Source of the DNA: CAYVQF01 sp964454015
Lineage (GTDB): Bacteria; Myxococcota_A; Bradymonadia; UBA4248
DNA: 64,000 nt
Assembly (NCBI GenBank): GCA_964454015.1
Contig: CAYVQF010000020.1
Coordinates: forward strand, 19,493 to 83,492
Direction: 5' to 3'
The notes under the pieces: generated by a model
What the model was told of the DNA's origin: nothing
Databases searched by the model: none
What the model saw: only the letters and a program-made list of their open reading frames with translations
Position numbers and translations under genes: made by a program
Part shown: one piece after another, positions 1-7,411 of the stretch
Position numbering within the stretch: the first letter of the stretch is position 1
How the letters are laid out: each line of letters begins with the position of its first letter

Positions 1-273
1 GTCATCGTTGATGTGCCCCATCACCATGATCTCCGAGCCCTGACGCGCCACCTGCACCGCCGCATAAGCCTCGTCTGCCGAAAACACCGAGAAGTGATCG
101 ATCCCTTGCTGCTCCGCCAAGGGGATGATGTTCCCCACCCCGTGGCCATAGGCGTCGCCCTTGATCACCGACGAAATCCGCACCCCGCTGCCGAACAAGT
201 CGCGCAAGTACTTGATGTTGTTCTTGTAAGCCGACCGACTGATCTCGATCACCGAAGTCGCTTTGATTGCCAT
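1..273 (-). CDS. alr: alanine racemase-type PLP enzyme, N-terminal part (cut by window edge)
   Basis: The frame starts at the ATG complementary to 271-273 and runs off the left edge without a stop, giving 91 residues. It begins MAIKATSVIEISRSAYKNN and contains VIKGDAYGHG near residue 37. This is the PLP-lysine motif of alanine racemases (usually VxKxxAYGHG), so the lysine there should form the internal aldimine. The enzyme would interconvert L- and D-alanine in the cytoplasm. A broader-specificity amino acid racemase is also possible, because only the N-terminal barrel start is visible. The start lies 7 bases after the stop of the M20D amidohydrolase gene, so it is the third gene of a symporter-amidohydrolase-racemase operon. 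That context suggests a catabolic role rather than a purely cell-wall one. Confidence 0.85.
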   Translation of the reverse strand, partial: MAIKATSVIEISRSAYKNNIKYLRDLFGSGVRISSVIKGDAYGHGVGNIIPLAEQQGIDHFSVFSADEAYAAVQVARQGSEIMVMGHINDD

Positions 274-280
274 GGCGCAC

Positions 281-1450
281 TCACCCATTCACCGCACCCA
301 CGACCGCATCGTGAAAACGCAGCCCAATGCCCAACAAATCATCAGGAAAATCATAACCTTCGTCGTGCAAGGGCGCCTGCCCCTCACCCGCGCCCAGGCC
401 CACCAAGGCGCCCCGATAGCGCTGTGTCAGGTGGCCAAAATCCTCGGACCAGGCCATGGGCCGGCCCAAGGCCTCCCAAGCGAAGGACCCATCGGCTACC
501 ACCCTCTGCAGCACGGCGTAGGCCTCAGGCGCGGTGACCACCGCCGGAAAAGCCTCTCGCGTCGAGAACGTGAGCCCTAGACCAGCCTCGGCACAGTGGG
601 CCTCGGCTTGGGCCCGCACCGCCCCCAACAGCCGCGCCAGGGCCGCGTCATCCCCTGCCCGCAAGGTCGCCATCAGCACCGCCTGCCCTGGCGTCGTGCC
701 AAAAGCCACCTCGCCCAGGCGCGCATGGATCAAGGTCAACTGGCAGCTCACCCCCTCCGGCGCCAGCGCCGCTGGCAGCGCCTCCAGCGCCAACATCAGC
801 GACGCCAGCGCCCGTGCTGGGCTCCGCCCAAGGGCCGGCGTCGCCGCATGCGACGTCGCCCCATGCAGCGCCATCACCACGCCCGTGGACGCCGAAGCAA
901 AGGACCCGGGAGCCAACACCAAGCGCCCCAGCGCATAGCCCGGCAGGTTGTGCAACGCGAAGACGTAGTCCGGCGCGATCTGCTCCCAGCGCGCGTCCGC
1001 CAACGCCGCCGCTGCACCCGCGCCGGTCTCTTCGGCCGGCTGAAAGAAGAGCACCACCCGCCCCCGCTGCGGTGGCCGCCGCGCCAACAGCGGCGCCATC
1101 CCCGCCAACATCGCCATGTGGCCGTCGTGACCACACTTGTGCGCCGCCCCCGCCCGCAGCGAGGCGTGGGGCAGCATGGATCCCACCTCCGGGATGGGCA
1201 GCGCGTCCATGTCGGCCCGCAGCATCAGCGTCGGCCCCGACGCCGCGCCATCCCACCACAAGGCCAAGCCATGCCCACCCAAAGCCAGGATCTGCCCGGC
1301 GGGAGCGAAGGGAGCCATGAAAGCCACGAGCCGCTCCGCCGTCTCCACCTCGCCCCCCGACAGCTCCGGGTAGCGGTGCAGCTCGCGCCGCAGCGCGACC
1401 AGATCCGGCACCAGCGCCTGCAGCACAGTCTCACTGAGTCGCAAGCTCAT
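281..1450 (-). CDS. M20D family metal-dependent amidohydrolase
   Basis: This 389-residue cytoplasmic protein has the usual length of M20D amidohydrolases (hippurate, N-acyl-amino acid and IAA-amino acid hydrolase group). Motifs in order are RRELHRYPEL (21-30), MRADMDALPI (about 77-86), CGHDGH (106-111, metal-binding Cys/His) and PAEETGAG (139-146, catalytic and metal Glu pair). A dimerisation-domain region follows. It would hydrolyse an N-acyl or amide bond to release an amino acid. Its ATG overlaps the stop of the upstream symporter (ATGA), which implies translational coupling, and the racemase starts 7 bases downstream. A transporter, deacylase and racemase together suggest import and use of an acylated or amide-linked amino acid. 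The substrate cannot be read from sequence. Confidence 0.9.
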   Translation of the reverse strand: MSLRLSETVLQALVPDLVALRRELHRYPELSGGEVETAERLVAFMAPFAPAGQILALGGHGLALWWDGAASGPTLMLRADMDALPIPEVGSMLPHASLRAGAAHKCGHDGHMAMLAGMAPLLARRPPQRGRVVLFFQPAEETGAGAAAALADARWEQIAPDYVFALHNLPGYALGRLVLAPGSFASASTGVVMALHGATSHAATPALGRSPARALASLMLALEALPAALAPEGVSCQLTLIHARLGEVAFGTTPGQAVLMATLRAGDDAALARLLGAVRAQAEAHCAEAGLGLTFSTREAFPAVVTAPEAYAVLQRVVADGSFAWEALGRPMAWSEDFGHLTQRYRGALVGLGAGEGQAPLHDEGYDFPDDLLGIGLRFHDAVVGAVNG

Positions 1451-2916
1451 CGCCTCACCTCCTCACCACCACCCCCGCGCCGAACCGGCGCGAGCAACGA
1501 CACCGCGACGAAGACCACCAACGCCGCGCTCAGGCCCATGAGGTTGCCGTCCAGGCCCAGCGGCAGCGGGAGACCACTCACGGCCAGCCCTAGCGTCGTC
1601 CCGCCACCCACGACCATCGCCGCCAGCGCCGCCGTCGGGGTCCCGCGTTTGCTGTAAAGCGCTCCCAGCAGGGGCACCAATAGCCCTGAAACCATGAAGG
1701 CGTAGGAATAGAGCATCAAGCTCAGCACCTCCGTCATCTGCGAGGCCAACAACACCGCCACCACGCCCACCACGGCGGTCACCACCTGAGAGCGACGCAA
1801 GAAGCGCTTGGACGCTGCACCCGCGGCCGCGTCCCCCCCCTTGACCCGCGCCACATCGGTCATCAGGTTCCCCGACGCCGCCATCAAACACGAATCGGCC
1901 GTCGATAAAATGGCCGAGAAGTAGGCCGACATCATCACCCCCATCAGCCCCACGGGCAGCACCGTGCGCAACAACATGGGCAGACCCGTCTCGGGGTCCA
2001 TGGCCGCCACCTCACCAGCGCCGAGATAACCAAAGAGCCCCTGCTCTGCCGCGACCCGCGCCAAGAGCCCCAGGCTCACCCCCATGAAGGCCATCACGGG
2101 CCACTCCAAGAATCCCGCGATGTACCAAGCCCGCTTGGCGCTCTTCTCGTCGGCGCACGCATAGATGCGCTGGTAGAGGGTCATGCCGACAAACCAAATC
2201 GGCAGAATCGTCACCCCCCAGTTCACCACCTGCTGCCAGCGGATATGGTCCAAACGCAGCATCTCTGGTGCCAAGGTCGCCTCGATGCTCGCCCAGCCCC
2301 CCACGGCAAAATAGGAAACGGGAATGCCCACCAGCGACAGCCCAAGAATGAGAATGATCCACTGCACCGTGTCCGTGAGGATCACCGCCTTGAGGCCGCC
2401 CAACACCGTGTAGACCACCGCCACCGCGCCCATCACCCACAGCGCGACTTGGTGGTCCAGCCCCACGAAGGTCCCCGAAGCCAGCTTGGCACCGGCCAGT
2501 ATCTGGGAGCTCGTAAAGCCCAAATACCCCACCGCCGAGATGATCCCCGCCACCAACGCGACCTTGGGCCCATAGACCTTGCCAAAGACCTGAGGGAAGG
2601 TCTGCAGGTTGGCAAAGAGCGCCTGCCCCTTCACCTTGGGAATGAGAAAGACCGCGCTCAGCCACGCCCCCAACAAACCCGTGAAGAGCATCCACGACCC
2701 CGACAGCCCCATGATGAAACCCAAGCCCCCAAGGCCAATGGAGAAACCGCCCCCCACGTCCGTGGCCACCACCGACAGCCCCACGTGCACGCTCCCCATG
2801 CGCCGTCCCCCCACGAAATAGTCATCGGCGCTCTGGTTCTTGCGGTAAAAATAAACGCCCACCCCGACCATGACGGCCATGTAGACGACGAATATCGACA
2901 AATCAATGAAGTGCAC
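1447..2916 (-). CDS. sodium:solute symporter (SSS family)
   Basis: A 489-residue integral membrane protein with about 13 hydrophobic segments, as is normal for the SSS family (PF00474; relatives PutP, PanF, SglT). It begins MHFIDLSIFVVYMAVMVGVG, followed by the family-typical NQSADDYFVGGRRMGSV. Further on it has an SS-containing stretch GYLGFTSSQILAGAKLASG and SAILSTADSCLMAASGN, the region that in PutP/SglT relatives contributes to Na+ site 2 (STADS). It should drive Na+-coupled uptake of a small organic solute across the inner membrane. It is the first gene of the operon with the amidohydrolase (4-base overlap) and the racemase. The solute is unknown; an acyl-amino acid or amide would fit the neighbours. 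Confidence 0.92.
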   Translation of the reverse strand: MHFIDLSIFVVYMAVMVGVGVYFYRKNQSADDYFVGGRRMGSVHVGLSVVATDVGGGFSIGLGGLGFIMGLSGSWMLFTGLLGAWLSAVFLIPKVKGQALFANLQTFPQVFGKVYGPKVALVAGIISAVGYLGFTSSQILAGAKLASGTFVGLDHQVALWVMGAVAVVYTVLGGLKAVILTDTVQWIILILGLSLVGIPVSYFAVGGWASIEATLAPEMLRLDHIRWQQVVNWGVTILPIWFVGMTLYQRIYACADEKSAKRAWYIAGFLEWPVMAFMGVSLGLLARVAAEQGLFGYLGAGEVAAMDPETGLPMLLRTVLPVGLMGVMMSAYFSAILSTADSCLMAASGNLMTDVARVKGGDAAAGAASKRFLRRSQVVTAVVGVVAVLLASQMTEVLSLMLYSYAFMVSGLLVPLLGALYSKRGTPTAALAAMVVGGGTTLGLAVSGLPLPLGLDGNLMGLSAALVVFVAVSLLAPVRRGGGGEEVRR

Positions 2917-3307
2917 GGCTCACGCCTCTGTGGCACACCACACCAGCGCGCGGCGGCCCTCACCCCAGCGGCGGTCACTTCCATGTAGAGTCCCGTCCAT
3001 CACCCACGCGGCACCCGCGCGGCGCTCTGGCGCGCAACCGCGCCCACACCTCGGACAAGCCCTTCAGAAGCCCAAAACACGCACCGCTAAGGCACTGTTT
3101 CCCTCAACATCTCCAACTCGATCTCGCGTCCTGTTGCCACCTCCACTTGGGCGCGCGCGGCCGCACCATGCGGCCGAGTCTCTACCGACCGCCATTGTAC
3201 ACGAAAAGCCCACCCTCGCCAGGGCCGCACCCTTGCCGCTGCCCACCCCCACGGCTTAATCTCCTCCCGACGCCGCGTCGCCCTCCACCCCCCACCCAGA
3301 GGCGCCC
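2917..3307. promoter_or_regulatory. divergent intergenic region between symporter and amidase
   Basis: This 391-base gap separates two divergent genes, so it should hold promoters for both. No convincing -35/-10 pair, operator or riboswitch fold was seen on either strand. No open frame in it looks coding. Confidence 0.4.
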
Positions 3308-4606
3308 ATGACCCTCCACGCCGCCCCCCTCGCCCCAACCCTCGACCGACTCGCCACAGGCGAGCTGAACCTCCACGACCTCATCGACCAGGCCTGCGAC
3401 CGCCTCGAACGCGAGGAAGCTCGCGTCCAGGCCTTCGTCCCCGAAGCCGACCGCCGCGCCCGCCTCCACGCCGAGGCCACGGCCCTCACCGCACGCTTTC
3501 CCGATCCACCCGCGCGGCCGCCCCTCTTCGGGGCCCTCGTTGGCGTCAAAGACATCTTCATCACCGCTGACCTCCCCACCCGCGCCGGCTCGGCCTTCGA
3601 TCCAGCGCTCTTTCAGGGGCCTGACGCCGCCTGCGTCGCCCGCCTCCGCCAAGCAGGCGCCCTGGTCCTCGGCAAAACGGTCACCACCGAGTTCGCCTAC
3701 TTCGAGCCCGGCCCCACCACCAACCCCCACCGCGCCACTCACACCCCCGGCGGCTCCAGCAGCGGCTCCGCCGCCGCCGTCGCCGCCGGCTTGTGCCACC
3801 TCGCCCTGGGCACCCAGACCATCGGCTCCGTGGTCCGCCCAGCCGCCTTCTGCGGCATCTACGGCTACAAGCCCAGCTTCGGGCGCATCCCCACGGAAGG
3901 CCTCATCCACTTCTCTCGCGCCGCCGATCACGTGGGCTGCTTCACCCAAGACCTCGACGGCATCCTCGTCGCCGCCCGCGTCCTGGTCTCAGAGTGGCGC
4001 GAGCAGGACGCCCCAACCACCCTGGTCCTGGGCATCCCCGAAGGCCCCTACCTCGACCAAGCCGCGACAGAAGCTCGCGCCTCTTTCGAAGACACCGTGG
4101 CGCGCCTCCAAGCGCGCGGCCTCGAGGTGCGGCGCGTGCCCCTCATGGCCGACATCGCGGACATCGCCAGCCGCCACCACCAGCTCATCGCCGCCGAGAT
4201 GGCCGCTGAGCACCAACAGTGGTTCGAGGCGCAGCGGACCCAGTACCGGCCGCGCACCCTCGCCCTCATCGAAGAGGGGCGCGCCATCGCCCCCGAGATC
4301 GTGGCCAACGCCCGCCAAGGCCAAGGGCGGCTGCGCCAGGAGATCCACGCCGCCATGGCCGCACACGCCATCGATCTGTGGCTCACCCCAGCCGCCCTCG
4401 GCCCTGCTCCCGAAGGCCTCGCCAGCACGGGCAACCCCGCCATGAGCCTCCCCTGGACCCACGCTGGGCTCCCCTCCTTGGCCATCCCCAGCGCTTGGGC
4501 CGAGAACGGCCTCCCCTTGGCGATTCAAGTCGTCGCCGCTTTCGGCGCCGATGAGCGCCTCTTGACCAGCGCCAAAGCCCACCTCGCCGAGCTGCTCCCG
4601 CGCTGA
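3308..4606 (+). CDS. amidase signature family hydrolase
   Basis: A 432-residue amidase signature protein (PF01425; GatA, AtzF and nicotinamidase-like amidase relatives). The Ser-cisSer-Lys triad is recognisable: Lys81 in VGVKDIF, the serine run in PGGSSSGSAAAVAAG (about 147-161), and nucleophile Ser174 in LGTQTIGSVVRPAAF. The last motif is usually TGGSIRxPA, so Ile-Gly replaces Gly-Gly and VVRPA replaces IRxPA. It would hydrolyse an amide to a carboxylate plus ammonia in the cytoplasm. No tRNA-amidotransferase partners (gatB, gatC) are visible, so a catabolic amidase is more likely than GatA. It faces away from the symporter operon and lies convergent to the fdrA pair. Confidence 0.88.
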   Translation: MTLHAAPLAPTLDRLATGELNLHDLIDQACDRLEREEARVQAFVPEADRRARLHAEATALTARFPDPPARPPLFGALVGVKDIFITADLPTRAGSAFDPALFQGPDAACVARLRQAGALVLGKTVTTEFAYFEPGPTTNPHRATHTPGGSSSGSAAAVAAGLCHLALGTQTIGSVVRPAAFCGIYGYKPSFGRIPTEGLIHFSRAADHVGCFTQDLDGILVAARVLVSEWREQDAPTTLVLGIPEGPYLDQAATEARASFEDTVARLQARGLEVRRVPLMADIADIASRHHQLIAAEMAAEHQQWFEAQRTQYRPRTLALIEEGRAIAPEIVANARQGQGRLRQEIHAAMAAHAIDLWLTPAALGPAPEGLASTGNPAMSLPWTHAGLPSLAIPSAWAENGLPLAIQVVAAFGADERLLTSAKAHLAELLPR

Positions 4607-4691
4607 AGCCTACGGCTCACGCGCCTGCGACCCGACAACGGCGCCGCCAAGAGGCCCAGCGCCGCGCGCCAACCCAGAGGTCTCGAGCGAC

Positions 4692-4877
4692 TCAGGCGCC
4701 TTTGCTCAATGCGGCGATCCGCTGCAGCGCATCCAAGACCCGCTCGTCGCCGCCCGCCGGCGGCGACCAGTCCACCTGCACCACGGCGTAATCCGTCGCC
4801 TCGAGGGCTTCTTTGAACGAAACCAAGCCGATGTTCACCACCTGCAGCTCTTCGTTGAATAGTTCGTTGATGGCCAT
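4692..4877 (-). CDS. 61-residue FdrA-associated module (stand-alone N-terminal domain of long DUF1116 proteins)
   Basis: A small protein beginning MAINELFNEELQVVNIGL. Its ATG lies 4 bases after the fdrA stop, with GGGAG about 9 bases upstream; an in-frame extension would run back into fdrA. The pattern LFxxxLxVVNIGLxxF...VxVDWxPPAGG resembles the N-terminal extension that I recall from longer DUF1116 proteins (YahG type, about 470 residues). The DUF1116 protein of this window lacks that extension. I infer that it acts with FdrA and DUF1116 as a separate subunit or interface piece. There are no cysteines and no signal peptide. The homology is from memory and should be tested by profile search. 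Confidence 0.75.
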   Translation of the reverse strand: MAINELFNEELQVVNIGLVSFKEALEATDYAVVQVDWSPPAGGDERVLDALQRIAALSKGA

Positions 4878-4881
4878 TGAC

Positions 4882-6468
4882 TTATCTCCCTGCCAAGCAC
4901 TTGACGATGTACATACTGAGGGTGGCCGCCGCCGCATTGGAGGGCAGCACCATGGCGCCTGCTCCTTCCAACTCGGCCTTGACCTTGTCGCGCTGCTGCG
5001 GATCACCTTCCGTGCCGGTGATCGCCGCCAAGATCGCCAGCGTCCGCCCCGCGGCCTGAGCCACCTCGTGGGCCCGCCGGATGGCCGGCGCCAGCTCCTC
5101 CCCAGGCTGCATGTTGGAGCCGTAGCCCAAGACCACGTCGAGGAGGATCACCGCCACCTCGGGATCGGCCGCCTCCTGGACCAGGCGTTTGGTGCGCAGG
5201 GAGAAATCGATCATCGGGTGCGGCCGCCCCACGGTGAACTCGTCTTCCCCCAGATCCACCACGGTGTTTTCCTTGCTCGCCCAGATATCTTCTAGCTTGA
5301 AGGCGGGATCGATGGGCGCCGGGCTGTAGACCGCGCCGAGCTCCTGCTGGAAGATGAGCTGGGTCTCGTCGCACAGGGTGCCGCCGCTGTAGAGGCCGCG
5401 CAGATAGCGCTGCCCCGCGCTCATGCGCGCCGCCAGCTCCTCGGCCTGCCCGCGCAAGGCCTCGCGCCGCGCGCTGAGCTGCGCCGTGGCCGCCTTGGGG
5501 TCCTCGCCCCGGGCCAGGGCCACCGCCACGTAGCCCGCCTCTTCCAGACCCTCGGCCGTGTGGGCACCCGCCGCCCGCAACACCTCGGGGTCGCCGCCGA
5601 TGAGGATGGCCACCACGGGCTTCGCGATCCCCCGCACCCGGGCCGCCACCGCCTGCTGCACCGCCAGCGCCGGCGGCTTGGACACCAGGACGATGACCTC
5701 TGTCGCCGCGTCGCGAGCCAGCGCTTCGAGGCCGGCTAGGAACATCACGCCCCCGATCTCGGCCTTGACATCCCGGCCGCCCGTCCCGAGGGCTTGGGAG
5801 ATGCCGCCGCCCAAGTTGGCGATGGTGGCGCTCACCTCTTGCAAGCCCGTCCCCGAGGCGGCGACGATGCCGATCTTGCCGCGGGGCACCACATTGGCAA
5901 AGCCCAGAGGCGCCCCATTGATGATGGCCGTCCCGCAGTCCGGCCCCATGAGCAACAAGCCCTTCTCCTGCGCCAAGGCCTTGAGCCGCTTCTCGTCGGC
6001 CACGCTGACGTTGTCCGAGAAGAGCATCACGTGGCGCCCGCGCTCCAGGGCCTCCTCGGTCAAGCGCGCCGCATAGCGACCGGCGACGGAGATGATCACC
6101 ATGTTGGCGCCGGGCAACTTCTGCAGCGCCCCTTCGAGGCTGCGGGGCAGGTGATCGCCACCCTCGGACTTGCGGTGCTTGCTCTCTTGGAGCAAGACCT
6201 CGGCCTGCGCCAAGGCCGCGTCCACCGCCTCCTCGCGCGCCGCGCGGGCGACGATGAGCAGGTCGTTGCCCGTGGCGTCGGCAAAGGTCTCCGGGAAGAG
6301 CCCGCCAGCGCGCAGGATATCCAGGTTCGATGGGGTCCCCATGACCACCGAGGCGTCGTCCACGCCGTCGGCCTCGGTGAGCTTCCGCGCTACCAACATC
6401 AGGGTCACCGAGTCATAATACTCGCCACTTCTTCGCACACCTTTGACGATCATGATCACCTTCTCCAC
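4882..6468 (-). CDS. fdrA: FdrA/AllF family protein (CoA-ligase-like fold)
   Basis: A 528-residue cytoplasmic protein. It begins MEKVIMIVKGVRRSGEYYDS and contains SVTLMLVARKL and VVMGTPSN, typical of FdrA N-termini. A Rossmann/CoA-ligase-like core follows, with MGPDCGTAIINGAPLGFANV, IGIVAASGTGLQEVS and an AxTGTEGDPQ segment near the C-terminus. This matches the succinyl-CoA-synthetase-alpha-like architecture of FdrA (about 550 residues in E. coli). In E. coli FdrA (AllF) acts with AllG and AllH in oxamate carbamoyltransferase during anaerobic allantoin use; I rely on memory for that. AllH (DUF2877) and carbamate kinase are not in this window. It is followed 4 bases later by the 61-residue module, so the two are surely co-transcribed. 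A sigma70-like promoter lies about 40-70 bases upstream. Confidence 0.9.
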   Translation of the reverse strand: MEKVIMIVKGVRRSGEYYDSVTLMLVARKLTEADGVDDASVVMGTPSNLDILRAGGLFPETFADATGNDLLIVARAAREEAVDAALAQAEVLLQESKHRKSEGGDHLPRSLEGALQKLPGANMVIISVAGRYAARLTEEALERGRHVMLFSDNVSVADEKRLKALAQEKGLLLMGPDCGTAIINGAPLGFANVVPRGKIGIVAASGTGLQEVSATIANLGGGISQALGTGGRDVKAEIGGVMFLAGLEALARDAATEVIVLVSKPPALAVQQAVAARVRGIAKPVVAILIGGDPEVLRAAGAHTAEGLEEAGYVAVALARGEDPKAATAQLSARREALRGQAEELAARMSAGQRYLRGLYSGGTLCDETQLIFQQELGAVYSPAPIDPAFKLEDIWASKENTVVDLGEDEFTVGRPHPMIDFSLRTKRLVQEAADPEVAVILLDVVLGYGSNMQPGEELAPAIRRAHEVAQAAGRTLAILAAITGTEGDPQQRDKVKAELEGAGAMVLPSNAAAATLSMYIVKCLAGR

Positions 6469-6824
6469 AGCAGGCGTTCAGTGTCTTCCCAGCACGACCG
6501 GCCTGCGACTATAGCCCCCAAGGCCCCGCGGGGGCAACCGCGACCAGCAGCACCAGCATGCCACAGGCACAAGTGACCACGCGGCTGTAGGCGCAGCTTC
6601 TTCCTTTGGGATGCACAGCCAGTGTGAACACCTCGGCGAAAGACACATCCAACGTGAGCTTCACAACAGAAGCTTCTGGCACGCATCAACCGAGGGCCGC
6701 ACAAAGCCATCAGGCATCGCGCATGCTCCTGTGCCCCCTCTACCTCGGCGTGCACCCTAGCTGCCAGCCCCCTCCCCAATTACAAGGAGCAAGTCTAAAA
6801 GGCCTCAGGCGCTCCAGCGATGGC
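6469..6824. other. intergenic region upstream of fdrA
   Basis: These 356 bases lie between the 3' end of the 6825-7376 lipoprotein gene and the start of fdrA, both on the minus strand. Apart from a candidate fdrA promoter (6507-6536), no gene or structured RNA could be supported. The composition is more AT-rich in the part nearest the lipoprotein gene. Confidence 0.4.
6507..6536 (-). promoter_or_regulatory. candidate sigma70-like promoter of fdrA
   Basis: Read on the minus strand, TTGCCC (complement of 6531-6536) and TATAGT (complement of 6507-6512) are separated by 18 bases. The -10 box ends about 38 bases before the fdrA ATG. Assigned from consensus only. Confidence 0.4.
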
Positions 6825-7376
6825 TCACCAAGCAACAGACTCGCGCGGGAAGTCACCTGAAGCGTCATTCAAGCCCTTCTCCACCTTTGTCCCCGCTGGG
6901 ACGATGGGTGGGGTAGACGTTGGATTTCTGTTGACATAAAGCAGTCGGTAGCCGCGCCTCGCTGGGTCGTAGGTTGCCAAAACGTAAGCCCCATCTTCAG
7001 CATCAGGCGGAATCAGCTCTAGCCCCCCCCCCCTGCGTTTGACTACCTCATAGTCGGCAAACTCCTTGGCAAAAAAAGCCTCGATTTCCGACTCATGGAC
7101 CGGAACAAAGACCACCTGCTCATCCCCCGCGCCAACGACGATCTGGTGTAGCTCTGGCACAGGTGAACCAAAGACAGGCAAGTCGGCGCTGCGGATGACA
7201 CCATCATCACCGTAGCGGCTCGGCTGTGTTGACGTGGGGGGCTTGCTGACCTCGACGTCTGCCGCAGAAGATGCTGCAGCAACATCGGCCACCTCCTCTT
7301 TGGGCGCGCATCCTGTCAACATCAGCCAGCAGCCGAGGAAGCCAGTCCCAAACATCGCCCATTTCGCCCAACACAT
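6825..7376 (-). CDS. putative lipoprotein of unknown function, downstream of pilY1
   Basis: A 183-residue protein starting MCWAKWAMFGTGFLGCW with lipobox LTGC. I chose this ATG because GAGGTGA stands 6 bases upstream and the signal peptide then begins at residue 1; an in-frame extension would overlap the 3' end of pilY1. After the Cys there is an Ala/Ser/Glu-rich linker and then a compact acidic domain (about 60-183) matching no family I recognise. It lies 35 bases after the pilY1 stop on the same strand, so it is probably co-expressed and may be a partner on the cell surface. Codons for Arg-Gly-Gly-Gly at 7023-7033 form an uninterrupted G11 tract in the coding strand, where slippage would switch the gene off. 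Confidence 0.8.
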   Translation of the reverse strand: MCWAKWAMFGTGFLGCWLMLTGCAPKEEVADVAAASSAADVEVSKPPTSTQPSRYGDDGVIRSADLPVFGSPVPELHQIVVGAGDEQVVFVPVHESEIEAFFAKEFADYEVVKRRGGGLELIPPDAEDGAYVLATYDPARRGYRLLYVNRNPTSTPPIVPAGTKVEKGLNDASGDFPRESVAW

Positions 7377-7411
7377 TCGTTTCACCTCGCCTTTCAACAC
7401 CCTGCTACCGC

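Noticed and set aside
2..280. A 92-residue minus-strand frame at the left edge starting at 280
   Set aside because: It is out of frame with the ATG at 273, which gives a clear alanine racemase N-terminus with VIKGDAYGHG.
3308..4606. Glu-tRNA(Gln) amidotransferase subunit A
   Set aside because: No gatB or gatC nearby, atypical nucleophile motif and a catabolic neighbourhood; a general amidase is more likely.
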